Source: Lewinella sp050633125
GTDB taxonomy: Bacteria; Bacteroidota; Bacteroidia; Chitinophagales; Saprospiraceae
Direction: 5' to 3'
Length of the DNA stretch: 64,000 bases
NCBI RefSeq assembly: GCF_050633125.1
Contig: NZ_JBOEFX010000001.1
Coordinates: 46,288-110,287 of the forward strand
In this document: in pieces, positions 1 through 9,348 of the stretch
Position numbering within the stretch: position 1 is the stretch's first letter
Layout of the letters: every line of letters begins with the position of its first letter
Position numbers and translations under genes: made by a program
Notes under the pieces: generated by a model
Told to the model about the DNA's origin: nothing
What the model saw: only the letters and a program-made list of their open reading frames with translations
The model's database searches: none

Positions 1-662
1 GATTCTGCTGACCCTTCAGGATGTAATCACGCTCTTCGTCAGTAATCCATGGATGTTTCGACGGAGGTGATTTTACAATAATCCACCATGGAATTAACCA
101 CAACAGACCAATAACACCAACAATAATGAAAATGAACTTCCAAGACATGTAAATCGATAATATACCGATGGTCGGAAAGGCAATGATACCTCCAATCGCA
201 GCACCTGAATTGAAAAGTCCTTGTGCAAAAGCTCGCTCCTTAGTGGGAAACCATTCGGCATTACCCTTAGCAGCGCCAGGCCAGTTACCGGCCTCCGCAA
301 CACCTAATATTCCTCTGAATATACTAAGGCTGACAACACCTCTGGCAAAGGCATGCATAGCTGTTGCAATAGACCAAAAGCCAATAGATAGTGCAAAGCC
401 AATGCGGGTACCCACTTTGTCAAATATTTTGCCAAAGATAGCTTGACCAAAGGCATAAGAGAAAAGGAATACTACTGAAATAGTCCCGTAAATTGCTTTT
501 CGTTCATCTGCATTCTTCTCCGGATACAGATCTTCTGCAATATCCGGCCACAGAACAGGCAAAGCCTGTCTGTCTATGTAATTGATTACCGTAGCTAGAG
601 CGATGAGACCGATTACCCACCAACGCAAGCCACTTACCTTTTTTTTGATTTGATTTAACATA
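1..662 (-). CDS. MFS transporter, hexuronate/anion-symporter type (3' end outside window)
   Basis: Reading the minus strand from an ATG at 662 gives 220 codons without a stop, running off the left edge. The start is MLNQIKKKVSGLRWWVIGLI, followed by NYIDRQALPVLWPDI, the TM1 signature of the anion:cation symporter (ExuT/DgoT) branch of the major facilitator family. GKIFDKVGTRIGF is the TM2-3 loop and GVAEAGNWPGAAKG the TM4 region. About half of a normal 12-TM carrier is visible. It lies 66 bp after the PL17 lyase on the same strand, so it is probably its operon partner. By family and context it would carry unsaturated uronate (DEH) or another hexuronate across the inner membrane; the substrate is inferred from the neighbours. 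Confidence 0.85.
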
Positions 663-728
663 AGCTATTGGTCTAATGTTTCATGGTCTACCTCTTGCGA
701 CTTAATTTTGTCGACTAAGAGAAATTTA

Positions 729-2987
729 TTACTTGCTTTCATTAGAATTAGTTGTTTTGATAAGTTGATAAGGGCCTTTCCATTCCCACGTTTTTTCTTT
801 GGTATTCACACTGTGAATGGCTCCTGCTGTTGCATCTTTTTGAGCAAGCATTAATTCCCAGGTGTTACCGTTTTTATGCTGAATCTGACAAATAACATAA
901 GCTTCGTCAGCATGTAAGAGACTTAACTTGACCACGTCTCCGAACGGAGAAGAGGGGATTTCTTCAACAGGATTGTAGCTCCCGTGAGACTCCAATATAG
1001 AAATGAAAACAGGATTAGTAGCAGCATTCTTTCGAATCATAAAGGCAGGGTCACGCCGGAGATTGAAGGAAGGGTCATTTGCGCCCAGGCGCATAAAGTA
1101 GAGTTCATCTGATGCATTAGCCAAAGACGTCTGGCTGTAAAATTTCCCATCGGAAAACCAGGTTATTTGAGCTTGTCCATCAGTACTATTTCCTTTTGCT
1201 TCTGACCATAAGTGCTGGTAACCATGGCCATCTCCCATTACTTCATGCTCAAGTTTATATTCGAAATTGGTAGACAGGAGGTGTCCGTGAAACCAAGTAG
1301 GAAGATCAAATTGGGCAGGGGTGGCACCTGTTGCTTGATAGATGTCAATAACTACAGGGTGTTCAAAATCTTCATCCTGAAGTAGGAACATAGTCCGTTG
1401 AAGCGTATGATCTTTATAGGCACCGGTGTCGACAGCCCCTATGAGTTGAATATCTGATTGGTCGGCCTTACCAATGTATAAATCTGGTTGTCTTGTTTCC
1501 GCAATGCGGATGTCTCCGTTATAGTGGGAGGTTTCGTTGACAACCAAGGTGTTGTGAGCGATGGATTGCTTGGCCCAGGTATTGTTTTCGCGTAAGTACC
1601 GTCCTCCACCTTTTTGTTCAATGTTGACCCAACGAGCTGAGGCGTAGTCCTGAATAACTTCCCCGGTTTCATCATACAACGAGTAGGAAAGTTTATCAAA
1701 GTGGCCATGTCCCATACCTTGGGCGGTATATTTCATTACCAAACAGATTTCGGTATCTTTCTTTTGGCTAGCACGTAGAATGGCTAAGCCTCCTTCTTTA
1801 CCATCGGCACCATCTCTATAAAGCATAGACTTTGGCACAAAAGGCTCTGCTAAACCTTGGTGAATTGCTTTAGCTACCGCAAAACCAGCATCTGTAAGAA
1901 TAACTTTTTGTTGATGCTGGGCAATAGATAGTAATTGGGGGTCACGTCCACCATCCAGGTAGATTAGATCCACTGCAGTGATCACTTCGCGAGCCTGGAT
2001 TGACATCCCTTTTTGGGAATCGTTGATTGGGAAAAACACACCTTTGTAATCGGCCTGATTCAATAAGGAATAGGTTGCCTTTTCGAGTATGCGATCACGG
2101 TAATTAAAGATATCTAATGCTGGCTGATTATTTGCTAAAGCCTTGCTGAATAGCAGAAATGGATAAATGGCGTAACGCAAATAATAAGGTCCTTCCGTAA
2201 AGTAACCATCAGGGGAGAAAGAGTAATCGAGTTGGGCAAGAAACCCCGCTGCTTTTTGCCCGGTCAGCTTGATTTGACCATTATCGTTGTCACGTAAATC
2301 ATCAGGCAGTTGATCATTGGGTAACCCGTAAAGGGCCTTCTGTAGCAATTCGTCGTCCTCCATAACGATCGCTATCATGCCTACAGCGGCATTGGCCCAG
2401 GTACTGTGGTTATGGATACGGTTGAAGAATTGAGGGTTGTCAACAGAAAGGAAATTGGCCATCGGGCGAAAAAGCTGATCATTTAGCAACTGCTGTTCTT
2501 CCGTAGAAAGCCAGTCGTAGATACAATCATAGGCCTGGCTTACGTAGACCAACCAGTTGGCATCGTTGAGGCATTGCCAAAATAATTTTCCTGTAGCGTA
2601 CGATCTTTTAGTTGGGTGTATTGGTAGGGTAGGGTAGAGTTGGGCATAAGTCAATAAGGCATCGCGTACAAAAACGGCGTATTTCTCTTCCCCCGTGATT
2701 TGAAATAGCACACCTGCCTTTTGTAGCAAGAACCAATTTTTCTTATGCTGCTCATGAGTATAACCACCTGCCATATCCTTAGGTACCGGTACGGGTAATG
2801 GTTGCCCTAAGACTTTATCGACTTCTTGCTTCGCTTTGTCTAAAGCCTCATCGAATAGGGGAACACTACCTAAGCCAGCCCTGATACGTTCAACCCCCTC
2901 CAAAGTCAGACTTAAAGATGGATGCTGAGCGTTGATCGAAGTCAACAACAAAAAGGACAATATGAGGGTACAGATATGTCTAATCAC
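729..2987 (-). CDS. PL17 oligoalginate lyase (heparinase II/III fold)
   Basis: This 752-residue protein has a short signal peptide (about residues 1-20, ending SINAQ), an N-terminal alpha/alpha toroid and a C-terminal heparinase II/III-like beta-sheet domain. Family PL17 (Alg17C-type) lyases use an Asn-His pair and a Tyr. Here N193-H194 in NRIHNHSTWANA and the Tyr pair in GYFTEGPYYLRYA (about 261-273) fit. A further Tyr in GGGRYLREN matches the second active-site Tyr region. Known PL17 enzymes degrade alginate oligomers exolytically to unsaturated monomer, probably in the periplasm here. It is followed by the uronate-type MFS carrier and preceded by GntR1. Length is normal for the family. Polymannuronate or guluronate preference cannot be read from the sequence. 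Confidence 0.92.
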   Translation of the reverse strand: MIRHICTLILSFLLLTSINAQHPSLSLTLEGVERIRAGLGSVPLFDEALDKAKQEVDKVLGQPLPVPVPKDMAGGYTHEQHKKNWFLLQKAGVLFQITGEEKYAVFVRDALLTYAQLYPTLPIHPTKRSYATGKLFWQCLNDANWLVYVSQAYDCIYDWLSTEEQQLLNDQLFRPMANFLSVDNPQFFNRIHNHSTWANAAVGMIAIVMEDDELLQKALYGLPNDQLPDDLRDNDNGQIKLTGQKAAGFLAQLDYSFSPDGYFTEGPYYLRYAIYPFLLFSKALANNQPALDIFNYRDRILEKATYSLLNQADYKGVFFPINDSQKGMSIQAREVITAVDLIYLDGGRDPQLLSIAQHQQKVILTDAGFAVAKAIHQGLAEPFVPKSMLYRDGADGKEGGLAILRASQKKDTEICLVMKYTAQGMGHGHFDKLSYSLYDETGEVIQDYASARWVNIEQKGGGRYLRENNTWAKQSIAHNTLVVNETSHYNGDIRIAETRQPDLYIGKADQSDIQLIGAVDTGAYKDHTLQRTMFLLQDEDFEHPVVIDIYQATGATPAQFDLPTWFHGHLLSTNFEYKLEHEVMGDGHGYQHLWSEAKGNSTDGQAQITWFSDGKFYSQTSLANASDELYFMRLGANDPSFNLRRDPAFMIRKNAATNPVFISILESHGSYNPVEEIPSSPFGDVVKLSLLHADEAYVICQIQHKNGNTWELMLAQKDATAGAIHSVNTKEKTWEWKGPYQLIKTTNSNESK

Positions 2988-3093
2988 TATTTTTTGGATT
3001 ACATTTTCAGCAGAATAAGCACTGCTATTAGATATTTTTATCCATATAGCATTGTCATAAATATCAATATAAAAAAAGTTAGCGAAGCGTATT

Positions 3094-3124
3094 CAAAACT
3101 AACCTGAATTGATCAGATAGATCA
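3094..3124 (-). promoter_or_regulatory. Possible promoter of the PL17-MFS unit, with a TGATC palindrome
   Basis: In the 199-bp gap between GntR1 and PL17 the minus strand carries TAGTTTTG (3094-3101), a match to the Bacteroidota -7 element TAnnTTTG. No good -33 TTTG lies at the right distance. Just upstream is an inverted repeat, TGATC-N5-GATCA (3110-3124). The TTGGTnnACCAA operator found elsewhere in the locus is absent here, so PL17 is either read through from the GntR1 promoter or controlled separately. Confidence 0.3.
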
Positions 3125-3186
3125 TTGAAGAGGTATTTTTAAGTTTAGGTATCAAAGTGAATAAAAGAAAGTAATCAACAATAAAA

Positions 3187-3897
3187 CTATGGTTGAAATA
3201 CGGTCAATTGGCTGAAGTCTATTACATCATGTAAATGCTTGCGCATAACTTCTGCAGCTCCCTGACTATATTTATCTGTAATATGCTTAAGAACGAGCTG
3301 ATGCTCGTGAAATGCCTTGTATTCTGTCTCATCATCACAAACCTTATATTGAATAAAGCTTTTAATGATATCTGGCGTTATGATCAGCATCAGAGACTTT
3401 AACACCACATTTTTACTTGCTTCTGCAATTTTTAGGTGAAAAAGCAAATCTTCCTCAATGGCAGGTTCTCCTTGCTTTACTTTGAGTTCGTATGCTTTTA
3501 GTGCTTTTTTTATTTCTGCTAAATCATCCTTCGTGCGGCGCTCTGCTGCAAAATGCGCCGTAGAGGTTTCCAGAATAACTCGTGTTTCCACTAAAGAAGT
3601 AAAATCACTTTTCTCCAATTTTAATACATCCGTAATCAGCCCTTCTAAAGCCGTTATTCCAATACCAGCGACCACTGTACCACTTTGTGGTAATGTCCTC
3701 AGTATGCCATAAAACTCCAGCTTCTGTATGGCATCTCTAACAGTTGAACGACTGACGCCAAGTCGTTCTGCCAACTTTCGCTCAGCAGGTAAGCGGTCTC
3801 CCGGAGTCAGTTGTCCAGTAGTAATCAGTTCTTTGATTTGCTTGATAAGCTTATCAACTGGTGATTCTACCTTGATTTCATTGAAATTTTCTAACAT
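3187..3897 (-). CDS. FadR-subfamily GntR transcriptional regulator (GntR1)
   Basis: This 236-residue regulator has a winged helix at about residues 14-76 (PGDRLPAERKLAERLGVSR, then STVRDAIQKLEFYGIL) and an all-helical FCD ligand domain at about 95-226. Candidate metal or ligand residues are D150 and H154 (EEDLLFHL), the His of AFHEHQ and HLH at 221-223, as in FadR-type regulators of uronate pathways. It is a close paralogue of the regulator at 18301-19011; the first 110 residues are almost the same. Its own promoter overlaps a tandem TTGGTnnACCAA operator, so autorepression is likely. The inducer is presumably a uronate intermediate (inference). PL17 and the MFS gene lie downstream on the same strand. 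Confidence 0.9.
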   Translation of the reverse strand: MLENFNEIKVESPVDKLIKQIKELITTGQLTPGDRLPAERKLAERLGVSRSTVRDAIQKLEFYGILRTLPQSGTVVAGIGITALEGLITDVLKLEKSDFTSLVETRVILETSTAHFAAERRTKDDLAEIKKALKAYELKVKQGEPAIEEDLLFHLKIAEASKNVVLKSLMLIITPDIIKSFIQYKVCDDETEYKAFHEHQLVLKHITDKYSQGAAEVMRKHLHDVIDFSQLTVFQP

Positions 3898-3927
3898 CCC
3901 TGTTTATTATAGAAGCTGGCTGCAAAA

Positions 3928-3954
3928 TTGGTTGACCATTAATTGGTTGACCAA
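3928..3954 (-). promoter_or_regulatory. Tandem GntR operator upstream of gntR1
   Basis: Two 12-bp sites on the plus strand, TTGGTTGACCAT (3928-3939) and TTGGTTGACCAA (3943-3954), start 15 bp apart. The site is the palindrome TTGGT-nn-ACCAA. The same pair precedes the SusC, PKD-lipoprotein and gntR2 genes. The outer site overlaps the -7 element of the gntR1 promoter. Confidence 0.8.
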
Positions 3955-3982
3955 ATATAAGTCATATTTCCGATTTGCCAAA
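3952..3982 (-). promoter_or_regulatory. Promoter of gntR1 (TTTG-N19-TATATTTG)
   Basis: On the minus strand TTTG (3979-3982) is followed after exactly 19 nt by TATATTTG (3952-3959), an exact match to the Bacteroidota sigma-A promoter. The last bases of the -7 element lie in the outer operator site, so bound regulator should block transcription. The rest of the gap to 4197 shows nothing recognisable. Confidence 0.7.
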
Positions 3983-4197
3983 TTTTTTTTGCAAGGAGAC
4001 CTCTAATACAACACTTGATATTGAATTCGTAATAGAAGATAAGCTCCGAGGCAGGTAAAATATGCAATGTGAAGTAATTACGACATAAATAGACTTGTTT
4101 AGCAAGGACAAATTCTGCTACAAGTGGTAACTCCTAGATCGTATGACGATCAATACAGCTAAATTTTATCCTGCACTTCGTTAGATTTTTCGCCGAA

Positions 4198-6132
4198 CTA
4201 ATTTCTCACCACCTTACGGGTCAACTCCCTGTAAGCAGTACCATTCTGAAGCATGAGTTTTATATTTAATATATAAATGCCAGGTACCAATTTGTCCAAA
4301 TCAACCACCAATTCATTATCATCTATTCGATACTCCTTTGAGAAAAGACTTCTTCCGGTCAGATCAACTAGCTCTAAATGAGAACGGTAGATTCCTGGTG
4401 GTAAATTACTCAACCTTACGCTACCATCTGTTGGGTTTGGAAATAAAAGCACTTCACTTTTAAGGCTTTCCAGAACACCAACCGGCCCACCGGGATCTTG
4501 AAACACATTAATAGTCACCGATTGTGTGCCACCAGTAATTGTCAATGTTCCCGATCGATTAACGTTCTCTTCGTTTGGATCAATTATTATATTGAGTTGG
4601 GTGTCTCCCGATCCAGATGAAAGGTTAGTTGAGATCCAACCCGTGCTGCTCGTTATGGTCCAATCGATATTACTGGAAATCATAATAGACCTAGTCTCTC
4701 CTTCTCCTCCAATATAAAGCTGTGATACATTTGCAGTTACGTAATTGACAAGGTTGTCAAATAAGTAGGAAGGACCTGTGTTCATCTCGTTAGCATATGG
4801 TTGGACATTGACTGTTGATGAAAATTCAGAAGCACCAACCGCTCGATCAGTTATTGATACCGGTCTCGATTCTGTCATCAAATCAAACAGTATTTCATTA
4901 TCATAATCCATGCCTGGATAAAGAGGAACCGCTGGGTAGCCGGCACTAGCTGCCGCAATAACAGGGCTGTTAGATGCTGGCTGAAAGAAGCCTTCGGTAT
5001 TTGCAACAAGCAGAGGGTCTGTATTTGAAAGTCCAGACGATGGGGAATCAATCCCTAGGGTACCAAAGGCAAGGTTACCAATCCAGGTTTCATTTCCAGT
5101 GTCTTCGTCAAATAGTTGCACTTTGGGGTCCGTAAAAATATTATTAGCAATGATAACATTGGTGGGTGGGTTACTTCCTGGACCTCCCAATCTTAATTCC
5201 TCTGAATCGATAATGGTATTATGATAAATGTGAATATCAGACAAAGGGTCAGACGATTCGTTTTGTAAGTAAATTGTTCTTCGATCTTGCCCTTCGAAAT
5301 AGTTGTTGTAAACGAAATGATTAGAACCCTCTCGTATTCGAACTCCTCCCATATTATTCAGAAAAAAATTGCCGTAAACGATTCCTTCATCACCATGTCT
5401 TAGTACCAGTTCAGCTACCGGGTTGTTTTCAAAGGTGTTATAGCGATACACATTTTGTCTAGACTTATGCGAGATAATTTCACCATCTCCATTGCACTGC
5501 GTAAAGTAGCAATACTCCACAAGTGTACGACTATCTAAATCCCCTTGTGAACTGACCCCAATTCTGATTGGTTCAATACCTTGGTCATTGCCTATGCCAT
5601 CGAAATTTTTGAAGGAACAATATTGAATCTTGTGATAGCCGGGTTCATCATCCACTAATATGGAGAGTATATTCTGATCATCTAAGTTGAGGCGATTCTC
5701 GAAATTACAATAGCTAATGGTCGTTCTTCTGGATTCTTCATACACCCTGAGGTACTTGAAGCTCGTATAATTCTGAATGTTTACATGCGTAATCAATATG
5801 TCACTTCCATATACTCTAATTACATCTAAAGTGGGAACAAAACCTCCAATATATTGAAAGCCAGAAAAAGTAACATCATCACCATTGATGACAACTCTAG
5901 ATACTCCTGTAAACAAAACAGTTCCGTACGGTATTGCGGTTACTATCAATCCATCTTTATCAATATCCATACGAGTATCGGAATAGGTACCCTGCTCCCA
6001 TGCTATTGTATCTCCTGCGTTTGCCAGGTCTTGGGCCGTATTGAACTCTGATTGAGACGAAACATCATAGCGGTTTTGCGCACTTACCAGAACACTAAGG
6101 AATAGAAACGAAAACAAAAGAGGAATTTTCAT
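4198..6132 (-). CDS. PL6 alginate lyase, secreted, with T9SS sorting domain
   Basis: This 644-residue protein has a signal peptide (1-18, ending VSAQ), a right-handed beta-helix of the chondroitinase-B/PL6 family at about 20-400, a BACON-like domain at about 475-545 (SNIDWTITSSTGWIS), and a C-terminal T9SS sorting domain from about 560 (LFPNPTDGSVRLSNLPPGIY). The PL6 catalytic pair is visible as Lys223 in IISHKSRQNVYRYNTF and Arg245 in ELVLRHGDEG, matching the Lys/Arg pair of known alginate lyases of this family. It should act at the cell surface or outside the cell. It lies 162 bp after the double-PL7 gene, with a nested hairpin in the gap, and has no clear promoter of its own. Confidence 0.93.
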   Translation of the reverse strand: MKIPLLFSFLFLSVLVSAQNRYDVSSQSEFNTAQDLANAGDTIAWEQGTYSDTRMDIDKDGLIVTAIPYGTVLFTGVSRVVINGDDVTFSGFQYIGGFVPTLDVIRVYGSDILITHVNIQNYTSFKYLRVYEESRRTTISYCNFENRLNLDDQNILSILVDDEPGYHKIQYCSFKNFDGIGNDQGIEPIRIGVSSQGDLDSRTLVEYCYFTQCNGDGEIISHKSRQNVYRYNTFENNPVAELVLRHGDEGIVYGNFFLNNMGGVRIREGSNHFVYNNYFEGQDRRTIYLQNESSDPLSDIHIYHNTIIDSEELRLGGPGSNPPTNVIIANNIFTDPKVQLFDEDTGNETWIGNLAFGTLGIDSPSSGLSNTDPLLVANTEGFFQPASNSPVIAAASAGYPAVPLYPGMDYDNEILFDLMTESRPVSITDRAVGASEFSSTVNVQPYANEMNTGPSYLFDNLVNYVTANVSQLYIGGEGETRSIMISSNIDWTITSSTGWISTNLSSGSGDTQLNIIIDPNEENVNRSGTLTITGGTQSVTINVFQDPGGPVGVLESLKSEVLLFPNPTDGSVRLSNLPPGIYRSHLELVDLTGRSLFSKEYRIDDNELVVDLDKLVPGIYILNIKLMLQNGTAYRELTRKVVRN

Positions 6133-6152
6133 AGGTACTTAGTATTGCGCAT

Positions 6153-6274
6153 AAAATAAAATGCGATTCTCTCAGGTTCTCCATAATAGTTAACATGTTT
6201 GAAATGAACCACTTAGTTAACTATTATGGAAAACAGACCACGAAGTAGCCGCGAATCGAATCGCATTTTATTTT
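6153..6274. repeat. Nested perfect inverted repeats between the PL7 and PL6 genes
   Basis: An outer pair of perfect 17-bp arms (6153-6169 and 6258-6274; arm AAAATAAAATGCGATTC) encloses an inner pair of perfect 15-bp arms (6180-6194 and 6216-6230; arm TCCATAATAGTTAAC). Together they fill almost the whole 162-bp gap. There is no terminal T-run, so a simple terminator is unlikely. A role in mRNA processing or stability between the two lyase genes is possible, as is a small mobile palindromic element. Confidence 0.7.
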
Positions 6275-6290
6275 CGTGCTGTTCCTTAAA
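6270..6290 (-). repeat. Copy 1 of a 21-nt 3'-flanking tag next to a hairpin
   Basis: The plus-strand sequence ATTTTCGTGCTGTTCC plus TTAAA begins in the outer hairpin arm and ends 4 nt from the PL7 stop codon. A 20/21 identical copy lies at 9291-9311, behind SusD, and is also joined to a hairpin. Both therefore sit directly 3' of a gene in the same operon. Confidence 0.65.
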
Positions 6291-6294
6291 TATT

Positions 6295-9111
6295 TTAGCG
6301 TTTTATAAGCTTACGAACTTCGGATTTGTTACGGCCTTCAAGCTTTATAAAATAAACACCTGATTGAAGCCTACTTATATCCAGTGTTATTAACTCATTA
6401 ATAGGTCTTTGGATGACGCTTCTTCCTGTTGCGTCATAAACGACCACGGTATCATATTCATACCCGGCTTCTATTGTTACGATGGATGAGGCGGGATTGG
6501 GAGATATCCGTATTTTTTCCTCCTCTAATTCCGTCACATTTGTAAATGTCCGCTCACCGTCACCAAACACTCTCAATTCCGTAAGACTTATCCATGTACC
6601 AGTGTAAACATCTGCACCTGATACGGTTATTCTTACGAATCTGGCTTCAATACTATCTACAGCATTGATAATTGGCGCAGTAGCGGTACCTGGAATATTA
6701 TTGTTTGATCTGTCTATGATAGTGGTAAAGGGGCCATCTTCATTTAAAGCACCTTCAATAATGAATTGATAAGCTCTGTCTTGGTAGCAGGTAACTTCTG
6801 TCTGGGTTATCTTTATATTCCCTTCTAAATCAACAGTTGCAGATTGTGGAAAGCCTGATACAGCCCAACGCGTACCGGTATCATCATCTACAAGCTTATC
6901 TTCATCGTTGTTACCATCTGGCGTACCGGTACCTACAACCGGCTGTCCCAATGCCCAGTTGAACTCATCGGAAGGAGTAAGTACGTCTAAGGTTTGCGAA
7001 TCGGTAAATCCTCCATCGGCGGTTGTTACGGTGATGGTCACCTCCCCCTCAGAAATTGCGGACAGTAAGCCGCTTTCCGATACTGTTGCAACACTTGTAT
7101 TGTCAGATTCAAAAATCAAATTTTGATTGGTGGCATCTCCAGGAGAAACGAGTGTCTCTAATTGGAGATTGGCTCCAACAGAAATTGGTCCGGTAAGCTC
7201 ACTCATGTCCACTCCAGTTACATTTATCGGAACCTGAACCGTAATGTTGGTACTTAAGGAGGTCTTTGACCCTCCTTCGTTATCTGTAGCCCTGGCTGTT
7301 AATGTATAGGCTCCCTCAGGTACATTTGTCCAGGTAAATGAATAGGGAGGAGTAGTGTCTTCTCCAAGTATATTACCACCACCTTCAATAAACTCTACTG
7401 TTGTCACTGAACCATCAGAATCTTCCGCGTCAACGGTAATCGTGATGTCACTACCAGGTAAGAAATTAGTACCGTTGGCAGGATCGGTTATACTGACAGA
7501 TGGGAAATAGTTTTGTGGCGAACCATCTTCTTCAAATAGTTCATCAAAATGTGCAGTTGCTTCACCAGCATCCTGAAGGTAAACCCCTGCTTTCCAATAA
7601 CTAGGCCAGGTCCAGTAGGAGACATCCATATTCACCTTTTCTTCTCCTTCAAAATCGATGATCATATTTCCGTCAACCAATCGAATATCACAGTTAAAAT
7701 ATCCACCTGGGTCTTCGCCAAGATCCACATGAGTGGTATTAGATCCGCCGTTATCGGTTTTGATTGCTGCCCAGATGTGATTAGTGGGGAAACTAGAATT
7801 CTTCTTATAAATTCTTAGTAATGGTTTATTTGGTCCACTACCAGCATTGGCATCATCGTGAATTTGCATTACAGTGACCTGGTCACAAGTCTGCTCTACA
7901 ATATCAATTCTTCCGTGAAGCGATCGATTCTCGTCGTTGAGATCCCAATTCGTTTCATTCCGGAGCTCTGTTCGTTGGCTATCACCAGATTGATTGAATC
8001 GTATTTTGTCACCATCAACTACATAGAACCACTCGGGATGTGTATAGCCAGCATTAAGTGCGTCTCTGTCGCGAAGCGTTGAGCTGGTAGGACCTTGTAA
8101 CTTGCATTCTGCGAGAAAAGGTTGAAATCTTGGTATATCAGATGGGGCAAGATAGGCGGTTGGTGGGGTAGGGGCAAAGTGCGTAACATCTAAAGCGAAG
8201 AAAGATACTTGCGCATATTCGTCTGGATCTCCAGCGTTGTTTTGGTTATAGTTTCCTGCTTTGAAGTACATCCAATCATCAGCAAAGCCACTATCTGTCA
8301 TATCTACTTCTTGAACAACATCATCCATACCATCTCTCATGATGGTTACCGTCAGAAGATTACCAATTGCCTTAATCTCGTAGCTAAACTGTTCACCTAA
8401 AGCAATTCCATCTACTGGATCGGGCACACCATCATTTCTACTACCAATCATTTCGTACCATTGTTCAGGGCCGGTAGTAGGTTCATGAGCGAAATAAATA
8501 GACCCCTTGGTGTTTCCAGGCAATTTGCGATAATACAATCTACAAGGCTCATCATTGGAGGCGTGTATTTGTCCGACGATAGTTCGACCTACCTTAAAAC
8601 TTGCATCAGAAGTCTCAGACACATGATCCACCGCTACGGTGGCAGTCATGATGCCGTCTACACCTCCAGCAGCTTCTTGGTTTTCCATCGTAGAAGAAGA
8701 AAACACCCAGTTGTTTTTATTTATTCCTTGAGTAGGAATGCTAGTGTCAAGTCTACGAATCATCTCTCTTAACTCGTTCCTCGGATAGGTGCTGCCACCC
8801 GTAGCTCCATCGTTGGGACACCAAAATACCATGGCACCAGTAATCGGGTGGGTGTAGAACTCACCATCCACTTCATAGCCAGCTACCAGTTGCTCTGCAT
8901 CTCGTTCTTGTTGATTTGGACGGGTAAGTTTCCAATAAGAAAGATCAAAATTCCCACCGGGAGGAAGGTCTGGATCTAAGTCCTGTGCCGTAGCAGAACT
9001 AACCACCATACTCATTACTAATAGTAGAAAAACAGATCGAGTGTAAGGTAAAATATAAGAAAATTCAATTTGTCTTATACTTTGAAGGTTACAGCAAAAT
9101 GACGTTTTCAT
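6295..9111 (-). CDS. Bimodular PL7 alginate lyase with Ig, F5/8-type and T9SS domains
   Basis: This 938-residue secreted protein carries two alginate_lyase2 (PL7) domains. Domain 1 (about 50-312) has RNELR (111-115), QIH (181-183) and YFKAGNYNQ (282-290). Domain 2 (about 322-528) has RTELR (380-384), QIH (416-418) and YWKAGVYLQ (505-513). These are the three PL7 signature strands in both copies, so both are probably active. Then follow an Ig-like domain (about 537-632), a Big_2-type domain (about 633-712), an F5/8-type C (CBM32-like) domain (about 718-850) and a T9SS sorting domain (SPNPASSIVTIEAG). The signal peptide is long, with its hydrophobic core at 27-42; an internal Met at 33 is a less likely start. 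It is the largest lyase of the locus and the likely endo-acting surface enzyme. Confidence 0.92.
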   Translation of the reverse strand: MKTSFCCNLQSIRQIEFSYILPYTRSVFLLLVMSMVVSSATAQDLDPDLPPGGNFDLSYWKLTRPNQQERDAEQLVAGYEVDGEFYTHPITGAMVFWCPNDGATGGSTYPRNELREMIRRLDTSIPTQGINKNNWVFSSSTMENQEAAGGVDGIMTATVAVDHVSETSDASFKVGRTIVGQIHASNDEPCRLYYRKLPGNTKGSIYFAHEPTTGPEQWYEMIGSRNDGVPDPVDGIALGEQFSYEIKAIGNLLTVTIMRDGMDDVVQEVDMTDSGFADDWMYFKAGNYNQNNAGDPDEYAQVSFFALDVTHFAPTPPTAYLAPSDIPRFQPFLAECKLQGPTSSTLRDRDALNAGYTHPEWFYVVDGDKIRFNQSGDSQRTELRNETNWDLNDENRSLHGRIDIVEQTCDQVTVMQIHDDANAGSGPNKPLLRIYKKNSSFPTNHIWAAIKTDNGGSNTTHVDLGEDPGGYFNCDIRLVDGNMIIDFEGEEKVNMDVSYWTWPSYWKAGVYLQDAGEATAHFDELFEEDGSPQNYFPSVSITDPANGTNFLPGSDITITVDAEDSDGSVTTVEFIEGGGNILGEDTTPPYSFTWTNVPEGAYTLTARATDNEGGSKTSLSTNITVQVPINVTGVDMSELTGPISVGANLQLETLVSPGDATNQNLIFESDNTSVATVSESGLLSAISEGEVTITVTTADGGFTDSQTLDVLTPSDEFNWALGQPVVGTGTPDGNNDEDKLVDDDTGTRWAVSGFPQSATVDLEGNIKITQTEVTCYQDRAYQFIIEGALNEDGPFTTIIDRSNNNIPGTATAPIINAVDSIEARFVRITVSGADVYTGTWISLTELRVFGDGERTFTNVTELEEEKIRISPNPASSIVTIEAGYEYDTVVVYDATGRSVIQRPINELITLDISRLQSGVYFIKLEGRNKSEVRKLIKR

Positions 9112-9185
9112 AATTATTTTTTTTAAAAGGGGCGAAGAGTATTGAGTAGGAAATACCTAAACCAAGCATGAGAAATGTCCAACTA

Positions 9186-9202
9186 AGAGCATGTTTGGTA
9201 CG
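9186..9202 (+). repeat. Dispersed repeat AGAGC-n-TGTTTGG, copy A
   Basis: The sequence AGAGCATGTTTGGTACG lies in the gap upstream of the PL7 gene. Near-identical copies occur at 38723-38738 (inverted), 40734-40747 (inverted), 40986-41002 and 46496-46510, always between genes. The function is unknown; it may be the end of a small interspersed element. The remainder of the gap 9112-9348 holds only this and the hairpin at 9264. Confidence 0.55.
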
Positions 9203-9263
9203 TTAAGAGGGGCAGTATAATTACGGAAAGATTCAAGTGTCCTCTACCTAGAGTATTTCGCAG

Positions 9264-9311
9264 AAAATAATCCCGATAGCTATCGGGATTATTTTCGTGC
9301 TGTTCCCTAAA
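9264..9311 (-). terminator. Perfect 32-bp palindrome plus 21-nt tag downstream of SusD
   Basis: Positions 9264-9295 form a perfect 32-bp palindrome with core CCCGATAGCTATCGGG and AT-rich outer arms that give T-runs on both strands. It lies 38 nt after the SusD stop. It is joined to copy 2 (9291-9311) of the tag also found after the PL7 gene. It could terminate or attenuate transcription after susCD, leaving less lyase mRNA than transporter mRNA, or stabilise the susCD 3' end. Confidence 0.65.
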
Positions 9312-9348
9312 GAAGGAGGAATCTTGAATCTTCCCAGTAATACCCTGA

